NCBI GenBank assembly: GCA_003553485.1
Contig: PWEJ01000015.1
Coordinates: 1-35,989, forward strand
Direction: 5' to 3'
From: Halanaerobiaceae bacterium
GTDB taxonomy: Bacteria; Bacillota; Halanaerobiia; Halanaerobiales; Halarsenatibacteraceae
Length of the DNA: 35,989 nt
Shown: one piece after another, positions 1 to 8,702 of the stretch
Numbering within the stretch: the stretch's first letter is position 1
Layout of the letters: every line of letters begins with the position of its first letter
The notes under the pieces: model-generated
Told to the model about the DNA's origin: nothing
Databases searched by the model: none
What the model saw: only the letters and a program-made list of their open reading frames with translations
Position numbers and translations under genes: made by a program

Positions 1-9
1 AAAATAAAA

Positions 10-85
10 TGGAGCCGGTGATGGGACTCGAACCCGCAACCTGCTGATTACGATTCAGCTGCTCTACCAATTGAGCTACACCGGC
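10..85 (-). tRNA. tRNA-Thr (anticodon CGU)
   Basis: Read on the minus strand this is a complete 76-nt tRNA: acceptor stem GCCGGTG pairing with CACCGGC, D-arm GCTCAATTGGTAGAGC, anticodon stem GCTGA/TCAGC around the loop ATCGTAA (anticodon CGT, reading ACG), T-arm with GGTTCGAGTCC, U73 and an encoded CCA. It lies 19 bp downstream of the YibE/F stop codon on the same strand, so it may be co-transcribed with that gene or use a promoter inside it. Confidence 0.97.
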
Positions 86-104
86 TTAAAGTATTTATTA
101 AATT

Positions 105-1220
105 TTAGCGATGACCAAAAAACATCCCAGCAATAACTGCAGTAACTGGTATTGCTATGATAAGCCCTAGAGTGCCGGCAATACCACTGATTATTTCTGT
201 GGCTAAAAAATCCATGTTAATTATACGCACCCAGGACATCTCCTGAGCCATAATCAACAGTATCAGGGGAATGGCTCCTCCTACATAAGCTAAGATCAGA
301 GTATTTGCCATAGTTCCCATGATATCTCTGCCTACTGCCATAGCATGGCTAATTAATTCAGCAGAGCTAATGTTAGTAGAAGCCTCTTTCAGCTGATAAG
401 CGCTGGAAGCAACTGACATACCCACATCAGTTACAGCTCCTAATGAACCAATGATAATTCCGGCAAAAAGAAGACCACGAACATCTATAGTTTGAGCTCC
501 TACAGCTAACATCTGAGCTTCCTGAGTGCCAAGTCCAGACAGTTCAGCTGCATTTCCAGCATAATAGGCTAAAATTCCTGCTACACCAACACCTATACCG
601 GTCCCTACAATGGCTGCTGCAGTTTTACCATTAAGTCCTCCAATAACCAGCAATATTAAACCAATCATAACTAAAGCAGTTAAGGTGGCCACAGGTATAG
701 GGGAGTACCCCTGTAAAAGTAGAGGAAAGAGTACCTGGACTAATATATACCCGGTAATAAACAGGGTTATGATAGTTTTCAGACCCTTTACTCCCCCTAC
801 TATTAATAGAGCTAAGCCAAGCAAGTTAGCCATTCGCAGAAGAGTGTTATCTCGAGCTATATCCTGCAAATGAAATTTGCGCTCTTCATTCTCAACAAAG
901 GAAACCAGGACTATCTCCAAATCTTCTTCTAATTTGATATCAAGAAATCTATTTCCCTCTTCATATTGACTCTCTATTTGCGTTATTTCACCCTGATAAG
1001 GTCCGTCCGTTATTTCAACTTCTGCTTCCTGCCAATACCCCTGTTCAGTGGTTTGAGTTTCTACTTCTAAAACCTTTCCCCGATAATAATCCTCTTCTCC
1101 ACCGTGAAACTCAGAAGCCACCGGGCTTGGAGCTCCTGTGAGAAAATTAGTAATTACAGTTAACAGGATTAAAATTATTATTACAAGCCCCCATTTTTTC
1201 AGCGATATTTTAGATAACAT
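105..1220 (-). CDS. YibE/F family membrane protein
   Basis: Polytopic membrane protein of the YibE/F family, transport or regulatory function unknown. About 371 residues. There is one N-terminal membrane segment (residues ~10-30), a hydrophilic extracytoplasmic stretch of ~100 residues, then seven or so membrane helices. The family hallmark is present: GSLGAVTDVGMSVASSAY followed by GRDIMGTMANTLILAYVGG. I start at ATG 1220, preceded by AAAAGGAAAATA; the GTG 15 bp upstream sits directly against its own AGGGA and is less likely. The gene follows the HAD phosphatase gene by ~110 bp on the same strand and precedes tRNA-Thr. Family assignment is firm; a role is not known to me. Confidence 0.9.
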   Translation of the reverse strand: MLSKISLKKWGLVIIILILLTVITNFLTGAPSPVASEFHGGEEDYYRGKVLEVETQTTEQGYWQEAEVEITDGPYQGEITQIESQYEEGNRFLDIKLEEDLEIVLVSFVENEERKFHLQDIARDNTLLRMANLLGLALLIVGGVKGLKTIITLFITGYILVQVLFPLLLQGYSPIPVATLTALVMIGLILLVIGGLNGKTAAAIVGTGIGVGVAGILAYYAGNAAELSGLGTQEAQMLAVGAQTIDVRGLLFAGIIIGSLGAVTDVGMSVASSAYQLKEASTNISSAELISHAMAVGRDIMGTMANTLILAYVGGAIPLILLIMAQEMSWVRIINMDFLATEIISGIAGTLGLIIAIPVTAVIAGMFFGHR

Positions 1221-1330
1221 TATTTTCCTTTTCACTCCCTAATATATAAAATATTATGACAGATTATAATAAATTTCATACTAATTGATTATCTTATTTT
1301 ATAAATCCAATGCTCTAGCCCAATCTGAAT

Positions 1331-2212
1331 CTAAACCTGTTCTATCCAGCGGTTAAGAAGTTCACTTAATTCAGATAGGTTATTTAAAATTGGGCCCGTA
1401 TCCTGTTCAGCTGCAAAGGAATTAAAAGGGTCCAGTAATATTGATTGACAGCCCAACATTCTAGCAGGAGCAATATCATTCAAGAAATTATCACCTACTG
1501 TCAATAGCTCTTCAGCTATTATATTGTTTCTGGCAATTATTTTAGTGAAAAGTTGCCGTGATTGAGCCGGCTTGTCACAGGAGGTATGGGTTTCAGTGAA
1601 AAAACTATCCAATTGCAGGAGGTTTAAAATTCTCTTGGCATCAGCAGCGTCACTATTGGTAGCTAAAATTAATGTATAGTCTCTCTTTAACGCTGTTAAG
1701 GCTGAATTTAATTCAGGACGAGGAGTTAAAAAATCATCATTGGCAGCCAGCCATTCTTTTGTTTTCTGATAACAGCGCTCGGTAGATTCCACTCCATAGT
1801 GAAAAGCACAGGCAGCCGGTGGCCACCAGCCATCCCCAAGATAGAGCATATCAGTCATATTACAGTTGATTTTAGCTGGATAAAGTTCGGATATTGTTGA
1901 CTCAGATAAAGGCTCTTCCTGCCAGTTCCAGGCTTTTTTAATCTCACCCAGGGGAGTAATCTCTAAAATATTATCATTTTCAACATCATAAACTCTTCCT
2001 AATCTTAAAACATGCTCTCCCACTCGGCTCGCTGCTAGATCATGGAAAAAATCTTCCCGTTTCTCTTCCTCTAATTCTTCAGCTAAACAACTGGCATAAT
2101 AATCGAAATGCTCGGTATCTTCATATAGCGTACCATCTAAATCAAAAACTATAACTTTAATTGCAGCGGTATCCAGCTCTGTCAGGGCTCTTTCAACTTT
2201 ATCAATTGTCAT
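1331..2212 (-). CDS. HAD-superfamily hydrolase (probable phosphatase)
   Basis: Predicted cytoplasmic phosphatase of the haloacid dehalogenase superfamily, 293 residues. Motif I is FDLDGTLYED (nucleophile Asp24, acid/base Asp26), motif II is LATNSD, motif III the Lys in CDKPAQS, and motif IV GDNFLND, so the active site looks complete. The cap region (about residues 35-170) is helical and contains an unusual Trp/Pro/Cys-rich patch (LGDGWWPPAACAF). The start ATG has GGTGGGAG upstream. It lies 13 bp after the inositol-monophosphatase-family gene, so probably in the same transcript as the phosphonate-type transporter, which suggests intracellular dephosphorylation. The substrate cannot be read from sequence. 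Confidence 0.85.
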   Translation of the reverse strand: MTIDKVERALTELDTAAIKVIVFDLDGTLYEDTEHFDYYASCLAEELEEEKREDFFHDLAASRVGEHVLRLGRVYDVENDNILEITPLGEIKKAWNWQEEPLSESTISELYPAKINCNMTDMLYLGDGWWPPAACAFHYGVESTERCYQKTKEWLAANDDFLTPRPELNSALTALKRDYTLILATNSDAADAKRILNLLQLDSFFTETHTSCDKPAQSRQLFTKIIARNNIIAEELLTVGDNFLNDIAPARMLGCQSILLDPFNSFAAEQDTGPILNNLSELSELLNRWIEQV

Positions 2213-2225
2213 TATTCTCCCACCT

Positions 2226-3032
2226 TTAGAGATTTTCTTTTAATACATCTTCAATAAATTTATCGACTAGTTTAGGGTTGCCAGCTGTAATCTCTCCACT
2301 ATCGAGGCAGGAGTAACCTCCTGGTCCTGACGCCCATACTTTACCACCGGCTTCTTTAATTATTAATGAACCGGCTGCCATATCCCAGGCATTAGAGCGC
2401 GGCAAATAAGACAGATCAAACCTGCCCATGGCCGTATAGGCCAGCCCCAGCGCTTGAGAGCCAGGCATTCTTATATTAGCAAAATTTTCTCCCAGTCGCT
2501 GTAATATTTTAGTCTTTTTACTGGAATCAAGATAGCCTACATACTCTGTTGTAATACAGCTTTCCTGTAAATTATCCACCTCTCCTATCTTAATTTCTCT
2601 ACTATTAAGGAAAGCTCCTTTATTTTTACCAGCTGAAAAAAGCTCTTTCTGAAAGGGGTCATAGACCACCCCCACCACAACTTCTCCCCGGGCAAATAAA
2701 GCCAGCGATAGAGAAAAATAGGGCACCTCCCGGAGAAAATTCATCGTACCATCCAGGGGGTCAATTATCCAGAATCTTTCTCTATCGAGGCCAAAATTTA
2801 TATCTTCTTCTGACATTATACCATCTTCAGGCCACTGAGTCTCTATTACATCAGCAATTTTTTTCTCAGCTTCTAAGTCTATCTGGCTGACAAAATCACC
2901 GGGGGCCTTCTGCCAGCGCTGAGCTTTTTGGCGAAAACCTTCCATGACAATTTTGCCAGCTTCAATCACAGCTTCTTTAGCTATTTTTAATTCAAACTCA
3001 TAATTCTGCTCCCTATTATTTTCCTTTCCCAA
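2226..3032 (-). CDS. inositol monophosphatase family protein
   Basis: Mg2+-dependent phosphomonoesterase of the IMPase/SuhB/CysQ family, 268 residues. Metal-binding motifs are intact: DFVSQID near residue 47, SEED near 74, WIIDPLDGTMNF near 88 (Asp91 and Asp94) and AWDMAAG near 217. The family removes phosphate from inositol-1-phosphate and similar sugar phosphates, or from 3'-phosphoadenosine nucleotides; which one applies here is not evident. It begins with TTG, supported by AAGGAGAG about seven bases upstream. It sits 33 bp after the second permease gene of the phosphonate-type ABC transporter, so it is probably part of that operon and may process an imported phosphoester. Confidence 0.88.
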   Translation of the reverse strand: MGKENNREQNYEFELKIAKEAVIEAGKIVMEGFRQKAQRWQKAPGDFVSQIDLEAEKKIADVIETQWPEDGIMSEEDINFGLDRERFWIIDPLDGTMNFLREVPYFSLSLALFARGEVVVGVVYDPFQKELFSAGKNKGAFLNSREIKIGEVDNLQESCITTEYVGYLDSSKKTKILQRLGENFANIRMPGSQALGLAYTAMGRFDLSYLPRSNAWDMAAGSLIIKEAGGKVWASGPGGYSCLDSGEITAGNPKLVDKFIEDVLKENL

Positions 3033-3065
3033 TTAAAGCTCTCCTTCCTGGAACCAGGCTTAACT

Positions 3066-3857
3066 TTAAATAATCTTCTTTCTAATAAAGGCACTGCTGT
3101 AATCTAAAATTGTAACAACTACAATGATAACCAGCATGGTCATACCAACTATTGCCCAGCGGCGAAACTGTAGTGCCTGCATTAAAGTTACTCCAATACC
3201 ACCGGCACCTACCAGACCCAGCACACTGGCCTGACGAAGATTTAACTCAAAACGGTATAAAGTGGTACCGATAAACTCCGGTAAGACCTGAGGGATTACA
3301 GCATATAAAAACATTTCTGGATAGTTAGCTCCTGTGGCCTCGAGAGCTTCAATGGGACCTGGGTCAATAGCCTCCACAATTTCAGAGTTTAACTTCCCCA
3401 GCATACCAATGGAATTGATCCCTAAAGCCATCACTCCGGCCAGGGGACCCGGGCCATAAGAGGCAACAAAAAAGATGCCAAAAACTAAAGAAGGAAAAGT
3501 TCTAATGGCGTTTAAAATCTGTTTGCCGGCTGTGGAGACTGCCGTGGGCAAACCTAAATTTCGAGCCGCCATGAAAGAAACAGGGATTGAAAAAATAGCT
3601 GCAATAGTGGTACCAATAACGGCAATCTGAATGGTTTCAATCATACCAATGACAGAACTCTCAAGTCTAGCAGTATCCGGGGGTACCATTAAAGCTAAAA
3701 TTCTGCCCATGGCTGGAATGCCATCACTGATTCTTTCCAGGTTTATATTCATACCAATCATTGACCAGATGAAAAGCGCTAAAACAACAAAATAACCAAC
3801 GTACCATTTCATCGACTTTTTCTCATAGTCTCTTAAACTAGTGTTGGAAGTTTTCAA
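3066..3857 (-). CDS. phnE: phosphonate-type ABC transporter permease (second PhnE)
   Basis: Inner-membrane permease of the PhnE family, 263 residues, with about six membrane helices. The ABC-coupling EAA loop is EALEATGANYPEMF...AVIPQVLPEF, followed by SVLGLVGAGGIGVTLM, the typical PhnE ending. The start is TTG 3855-3857, overlapping the TGA of the upstream permease gene as TTGA, with GGGAGG seven bases before it; translation is therefore probably coupled. It is paralogous to the preceding permease and together they likely form a heterodimeric channel. Substrate (phosphonate, phosphite or related) is undetermined. Confidence 0.93.
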   Translation of the reverse strand: MKTSNTSLRDYEKKSMKWYVGYFVVLALFIWSMIGMNINLERISDGIPAMGRILALMVPPDTARLESSVIGMIETIQIAVIGTTIAAIFSIPVSFMAARNLGLPTAVSTAGKQILNAIRTFPSLVFGIFFVASYGPGPLAGVMALGINSIGMLGKLNSEIVEAIDPGPIEALEATGANYPEMFLYAVIPQVLPEFIGTTLYRFELNLRQASVLGLVGAGGIGVTLMQALQFRRWAIVGMTMLVIIVVVTILDYSSAFIRKKII

Positions 3858-4657
3858 ACTAATTCCTCCCTTAGCACATTACTTAGGTGATCAATTAATA
3901 CCACCACTACAAAAGTAGCTAAAATTACCATTGCTGCATTGGGATAGCGAAAAAGGTTTAAAGAGGTATCTAGATTAACGCCGATGCCACCAGCTCCTAC
4001 TAACCCCAGCACCGTTGAGGCTCGAATATTAATTTCAAAAACATATAAGGTATAACTGGCAAAGGTAGGTAAGATTTGAGGGGCTACGGCATATTTAATC
4101 ATTTCCAGTTTATTGCCACCACAGGCTTCAATGGCCTCTAGAGGTCCATCATCGATAGCTTCTAAACTTTCACTGGTAAGCTTGGCATTAACAGCCATGG
4201 AGAAAAACATCAGAGCCAACATTCCAGCAAAGGCTCCTAATCCTACTCCAGCCACCAGAATAGCTGCATAAAGCATAGGGTCAATAGTCCGCATTAAATT
4301 CATAAAGCCTTTAGAGGCAAAGTATAATGGGTTATTGCGGTTGACATTGCTGGCACATAATAAAATCAAAGGAATGGCCAGTAAAGTTCCTAAAATAGTT
4401 CCGGCAATAGCTGTCTGAAAGGTTTCCAATAGGGGGTTTATCAGCCTTATTGAGTAGGCCCAATTAGGGGGAACCATATCCCATAATAAGTTAAAAAAGC
4501 TGGGTAATTCTCCAATAATCTCAATCAGACTAAAGCCCACTCCTCTTGCACTCCAGATATATATAATAGCTACTAAAATAATAGCAAGAAGACCTTTGAT
4601 CTTCCCCATTACCAGCATAAAGCGAGAGGGTTTTTCTTCAGCAGCTGAATTAGACAT
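3854..4657 (-). CDS. phnE: phosphonate-type ABC transporter permease (first PhnE)
   Basis: Inner-membrane permease, about 267 residues, first of two adjacent PhnE homologues. It has an N-terminal helix (IKGLLAIILVAIIYIW), several further helices, and the EAA-loop motif EAIEACGGNKLEMIKYAVAPQILP with the ending STVLGLVGAGGIG. I prefer ATG 4657 because AGGGGG lies eight bases upstream; a GTG at 4666 in the same frame is directly abutted by that AGGGGG. The start overlaps the phnC stop by about 8 bp and the stop overlaps the next gene's TTG start, so phnC-phnE-phnE form a tight translationally coupled unit. Confidence 0.93.
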   Translation of the reverse strand: MSNSAAEEKPSRFMLVMGKIKGLLAIILVAIIYIWSARGVGFSLIEIIGELPSFFNLLWDMVPPNWAYSIRLINPLLETFQTAIAGTILGTLLAIPLILLCASNVNRNNPLYFASKGFMNLMRTIDPMLYAAILVAGVGLGAFAGMLALMFFSMAVNAKLTSESLEAIDDGPLEAIEACGGNKLEMIKYAVAPQILPTFASYTLYVFEINIRASTVLGLVGAGGIGVNLDTSLNLFRYPNAAMVILATFVVVVLIDHLSNVLREELV

Positions 4658-5438
4658 CTGCTTCACCCCCTGCCGTTAACTGATCATCAGCGGTAATAGA
4701 GCGGCCATAGATCTCCTCAAATTTAGCCTCGGTAACTTTACTGGCAGGACCCTGATAAACAAGTTCTCCTTCTCTTAAGCCTATAATTTTTTCTCCGTAT
4801 TCCTGGGCTAAATCTATAAAATGCAAATTAACCAAAGTGGTGATGCCATCTTCTTCATTTATCCGCTTTAAGTCCTGCATAACAGCATGGGATGTTGGTG
4901 GGTCCAGTGAGGCAACTGGTTCATCAGCCAGTAAAATTTTAGGTTCCTGGGCCAAAGCTCTGGCTATCCCCACTCTTTGTTGCTGACCGCCGGACAGCTC
5001 GTCTGCCCTGGAATCAGCTTTTTCTTTGATACCCACTCTTTCCAAACAGGAAAGGGCCTCTTCCACATCTTCCTCGGGAAATAAACCCAGCAATGTTCTC
5101 CAGGTCGGCACCTCTCTCAATCTCCCTGCCAGGACATTACGGAGAACGCTGGATCTATTTACTAAATTAAAATTCTGGAAAATCATCCCCACTTCACTGC
5201 GATATTCTTTTAATTCCTTTTTATCCAGGTTATTTATTACTCTGCCATCAACTTTGATAGTTCCTGTTGTAGGCTCTACCAGTCTATTAATCGTTCTCAA
5301 CAGAGTGGATTTACCGGCTCCACTTAAACCGACTACAATGACAAAATCACCGTCTTCTATGGTAAGGTCTACATTTTTCAATGCTTCAACTCCACCGGGA
5401 TAGGTCACTCCTAAACCTTCACATTCTATAATTTCCAT
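4650..5438 (-). CDS. phnC: phosphonate-type ABC transporter ATP-binding protein PhnC
   Basis: Cytoplasmic ATPase that energises the two PhnE permeases, about 262 residues. Walker A is GLSGAGKST, the Q-loop lies in GMIFQNFNLV, the signature is LSGGQQQR, Walker B is ILLADEPVASLD, and the switch region is VNLHFIDLA (H-loop). The RSSVLRNVLAGRL segment after the Q-loop is typical of PhnC. ATG 5438 is chosen: AAGGGGAG lies just upstream, whereas the more distal TTG at 5456 has no ribosome binding site. An 11-bp hairpin sits about 24 bp ahead of the start, between phnD and phnC. Assignment to the PhnC family is firm, the substrate is not. Confidence 0.94.
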   Translation of the reverse strand: MEIIECEGLGVTYPGGVEALKNVDLTIEDGDFVIVVGLSGAGKSTLLRTINRLVEPTTGTIKVDGRVINNLDKKELKEYRSEVGMIFQNFNLVNRSSVLRNVLAGRLREVPTWRTLLGLFPEEDVEEALSCLERVGIKEKADSRADELSGGQQQRVGIARALAQEPKILLADEPVASLDPPTSHAVMQDLKRINEEDGITTLVNLHFIDLAQEYGEKIIGLREGELVYQGPASKVTEAKFEEIYGRSITADDQLTAGGEADV

Positions 5439-5461
5439 CACTCCCCTTGACCACAATTATA

Positions 5462-5489
5462 AGGGAGATAGCCTTTAAGCTATCTCCCT
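5462..5489 (-). other. intercistronic hairpin between phnD and phnC
   Basis: A perfect 11-bp inverted repeat, AGGGAGATAGC and GCTATCTCCCT, encloses a 6-nt loop. On the minus strand it is followed by TTATAATTG, not a run of T, so it is a poor intrinsic terminator. Its place between the binding-protein gene and the ATPase gene fits a 3'-end stabiliser that lets phnD accumulate above the transporter genes, as seen in other binding-protein operons. The function is inferred. Confidence 0.6.
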
Positions 5490-5574
5490 GAGATTATTTT
5501 CTTACTAATAAGCTATTTTATCGCTTGTTTTTTCTAGGATCTAAAGCTATTTTGTTCTTTATCTTAACCGGCAA

Positions 5575-6477
5575 TTAAAAGTCTACATACTCTTCCATTT
5601 CTTCATAGGTTCTCCGAACTACATCATATCTTTCTGGTCCAGCCGGTACGAATCCAGATACATTATAGAGGGTATCCAGCAATTCTTCCCCCTCTTCTGT
5701 TTCACCGATATTTACAAAGGCCTGCTGAATATCAGCAACCAAATCAGGATCTAGTTCTCTTCTTACTGCGATACCGTCATTAGGGATTTCTTCTGTGAAT
5801 TCAAAGACATTTACTACATCCATTACATCAGGATATTCATCTTCTACATCTTCCCGGGCATCATCAAAGCTAACGCCAAAATCAGCCTCTTCGTTATAAA
5901 CAGCAATTACAGCAGCATCATGGGCCCCAGCAAAAATTTGTTCGCTGAGATCTTCATCAGGATCAATGCCATGGTCCAGCATGTGAACATAGGGGAACAA
6001 ATAGCCTGCAGTAGAAGCTGGATCAACGAAAGCTGCAGACTTTCCTTCCAGATCTTCTACCGATTCAATCCCACTATCTTCGCGGGCATAAAACTGAGCA
6101 AAATAATGATCTTCACCAAAGCGAATGGAATTTAAGATAATTTCTAAATCATGTCTCTCTTCCCCTAAAACCAGGGCAAAGGGACCAAATATACCTATAT
6201 CAACCCGGCCAGTTCCCATAGCTTCAATAACACTGGTAAAACTAGTCAAAACTGTGCCCTCTACCGGAATATCAAGCTCATCTTCCAGCATTTCAGTCAT
6301 GGGATCAATAGAATCCATCATGACGCCAGCCTCTCTTGAAGGTACCATACCTACCACTAAGTTTTCAGGTACTTCATCTCCTACATCAGCAGGTTCAGCA
6401 TCATCAGCAGCTACCCCCATGGTAAAGGTCAAAGTTACAGCCAACAGCAAAACCATAATAAAGCTTAGTTTTTTCAA
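5575..6477 (-). CDS. phnD: phosphonate/phosphite-type ABC transporter substrate-binding protein PhnD
   Basis: Exported solute-binding protein of the PhnD family, 300 residues. It has a Sec signal (LSFIMVLLLAVTLTFTMGVAA, cleavage near residue 24) without a lipobox Cys, which suggests a soluble periplasmic protein and hence an outer membrane. The mature protein is strongly acidic. Family features are the N-terminal GMVPSREA strand, DIGIFGPFALV, and the ligand-loop segment FVDPASTAGYLFP, in place of the more usual S-T-S-G. The start has GGGAGGAATTAAATT before ATG. It follows the nucleotidase gene by about 50 bp and precedes phnCEE. Ligand could be phosphonate, phosphite or a phosphate ester. Confidence 0.92.
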   Translation of the reverse strand: MKKLSFIMVLLLAVTLTFTMGVAADDAEPADVGDEVPENLVVGMVPSREAGVMMDSIDPMTEMLEDELDIPVEGTVLTSFTSVIEAMGTGRVDIGIFGPFALVLGEERHDLEIILNSIRFGEDHYFAQFYAREDSGIESVEDLEGKSAAFVDPASTAGYLFPYVHMLDHGIDPDEDLSEQIFAGAHDAAVIAVYNEEADFGVSFDDAREDVEDEYPDVMDVVNVFEFTEEIPNDGIAVRRELDPDLVADIQQAFVNIGETEEGEELLDTLYNVSGFVPAGPERYDVVRRTYEEMEEYVDF

Positions 6478-6528
6478 TTTAATTCCTCCCTGTAAGTATT
6501 TTTATGGTAAATTAATTGTTACCGTTGA

Positions 6529-8616
6529 TCAATTTTCCTTAACAGTAATTCTTTCCTCTGCTAATTCTTCCCCTAATTCCTCTAATTCATTGACATGTTC
6601 TAATAATATCTCTACTTCTATTCTATCAGTAGTGGAACTATCCAAGGGTGATACATCCTCACTGTAAAATTGATAAACATGACTATTAAAACCAACCTCA
6701 TATTCACCTTCAGGGTCAATTCTCTCTCCATCTTCGTAATACACTCTGGTTTCTATTTTCTCTCCATCTTCTTTAACTATTTCATAGGTGAAACCAGAGG
6801 GCTGGGTGGCAGGACCGCCATACCATTCATTTTGCCCGTGGAGCATTTTTTCAAGCATCTCTCCAGTTACAGTAGCTATAACCACGTTATTATCATAGGC
6901 AAAACTGTCATAAAGAACATTTTGCAGTACCTCTTCATAAACTGGACCTTCTGCAAATTCCACATCTGAAGCCAATTCGTCAGTAGGATAAGTGCCAAAG
7001 TCAATATCAAGCACTTTTCTGACTGCATCGGCTTTTAAATTACCTGCAGGAACAGAACCCTCATCTTTGCCTTCAGTAGTGAGAGGAACTTCTGTTCTGG
7101 CAATTTCCGTACCTTCTCCCCCTGGTACAGAGGAAGTGCTTATACGGTCAACATCCAGATAATGATCTAAATCACCAGGCTCTAAATCTTCTTCAATGTA
7201 TTCAATTATGACATCATTGGTGCGCCGATAAGTGTTTTCACCTTCAGTTTGGGCAGTAAAATCATAGGTTTCAGCCACATAATCACTTAAAGCTACTTCA
7301 TATACCTGGTCTGCATCTAAAGAGGTTCCATCGGGGTAGGTTAATTTTATATCCTCGATAGCACCGATGTCATTGACCACAACCTCATAATGAAGTCCTC
7401 CTGCCTGAAGATCAATGGCAAAACGCCGTTCATAGGAATATTGTAATAATGACTTGATATCATCTTTTGTCATTTCATAGACTACGATATCATTGCCAAA
7501 GGGCTCTAGCTCAAAAATGGTGCCCACAGTAATTTCACCGCCAATCTCACTTACGCGGATTCCACCATTATTTTGAAAGGCAAAGTCAGCATCAACTCTA
7601 TTCCGGGAAGCATCTGTCATCAGACTTCCAAGAGCCATGTTACCACTTAAATCTTCCTCCTGATAGTAAATCTCACGGGAGAATATATCATCTACTTGAT
7701 CTTCATAATAATCGATTTCAGCAGTAACTTCTGGGTCTCTATCTTCAATATCATCAACATCTATTAATCTACCCTCTTTAGAGGTTATATCTCCCTCTTC
7801 ATCCAGTTTAACATTGATTTTTCCTAAATATTCAGTATCTGCCCCGGCCTGAGCCACAAGAGCATCATTGATAACCGGAGGACTTTCTACTACTGAATGA
7901 GAATGGCCACCAATAACCAGATCCAAATCTTCCACTTCTTCAGCCAGATCCTGCTCCCAGCCATGTCCTAAATGGGTTAAGGCCAGAAATATTTCTGATT
8001 CCCCGGCCAAATAATCATACTCTAAAGCTACCTCAATGGGATCGTAAAATTCCATACCTTCTAAACTGCCAGGATGGGTAGCAGGAATACCATCATCACC
8101 AATCTGAACTAATCCCAAAACGGCAATTTCATTACCAGCCTCTGTTTCCAGGAAAATATAGGGCTCGGGCTGTTCTAAATAGGGAGCATCATCTGTGGAG
8201 AAATTAGCTAAAACCATCGGAAAGTCAGCCTGTTCCATCCGGTCTTGAAGAATGTCCTGACCATAATCAAATTCATGGTTACCTATTACCAGAGCATCGT
8301 ACTGGACCTTGTTCATTAGACCGATCATGGGCTTGCCGCGCAGGTTCTCCTCATCAATGACATATTCATCGACTACGGGATTACCACTAAAAATATCTCC
8401 CCCACTTACCAGAAAGACATTGTCATAATCCTCAGCTACTTGCTGCCGGTACCAGGAAATAGCATCAAAATTTTCAATAACTCCGTGTTCATCATTGGTG
8501 TGTAAAAACACCACCTCTTCCGCATAATCCTCTGCCGACAGGCCTGCTGTGAGTGCAAATATCATTGCCAGTGCTAAAGTAGCTGCCAAAAGTTTTCTTT
8601 TGGAAGCTGTTAACAT
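6529..8616 (-). CDS. exported 5'-nucleotidase / 2',3'-cyclic phosphodiesterase (UshA-like)
   Basis: Secreted metallophosphoesterase releasing phosphate from nucleotides, 695 residues. After a signal peptide (residues ~1-28) comes the calcineurin-like domain with FLHTNDEHG (Asp42, His44), SGGDIFSG, IGNHEFDYG and GGHSHSV, all metal ligands present. A 5'-nucleotidase C-terminal domain follows at ~305-485 with FQNNGGIR and LEPFGNDIVV. Residues ~505-690 look like a second, degenerate copy of that C-terminal domain (VPAGNLKADAVRKV; FAYDNNVVIATVTGEMLEKML; SGFTYEIV) lacking the NGGxR motif. The mature chain is very acidic, as in halophiles. It is first in the phn operon, just behind a candidate PHO box. 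Confidence 0.92.
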   Translation of the reverse strand: MLTASKRKLLAATLALAMIFALTAGLSAEDYAEEVVFLHTNDEHGVIENFDAISWYRQQVAEDYDNVFLVSGGDIFSGNPVVDEYVIDEENLRGKPMIGLMNKVQYDALVIGNHEFDYGQDILQDRMEQADFPMVLANFSTDDAPYLEQPEPYIFLETEAGNEIAVLGLVQIGDDGIPATHPGSLEGMEFYDPIEVALEYDYLAGESEIFLALTHLGHGWEQDLAEEVEDLDLVIGGHSHSVVESPPVINDALVAQAGADTEYLGKINVKLDEEGDITSKEGRLIDVDDIEDRDPEVTAEIDYYEDQVDDIFSREIYYQEEDLSGNMALGSLMTDASRNRVDADFAFQNNGGIRVSEIGGEITVGTIFELEPFGNDIVVYEMTKDDIKSLLQYSYERRFAIDLQAGGLHYEVVVNDIGAIEDIKLTYPDGTSLDADQVYEVALSDYVAETYDFTAQTEGENTYRRTNDVIIEYIEEDLEPGDLDHYLDVDRISTSSVPGGEGTEIARTEVPLTTEGKDEGSVPAGNLKADAVRKVLDIDFGTYPTDELASDVEFAEGPVYEEVLQNVLYDSFAYDNNVVIATVTGEMLEKMLHGQNEWYGGPATQPSGFTYEIVKEDGEKIETRVYYEDGERIDPEGEYEVGFNSHVYQFYSEDVSPLDSSTTDRIEVEILLEHVNELEELGEELAEERITVKEN

Positions 8617-8702
8617 AAATTGGAACCCCCTTTTTATAAATTAGCTCTTCTGTAAAATAATAAGAAAGATGATCAACCATCTTGTGAAAAGTACTTAAAA
8701 CT

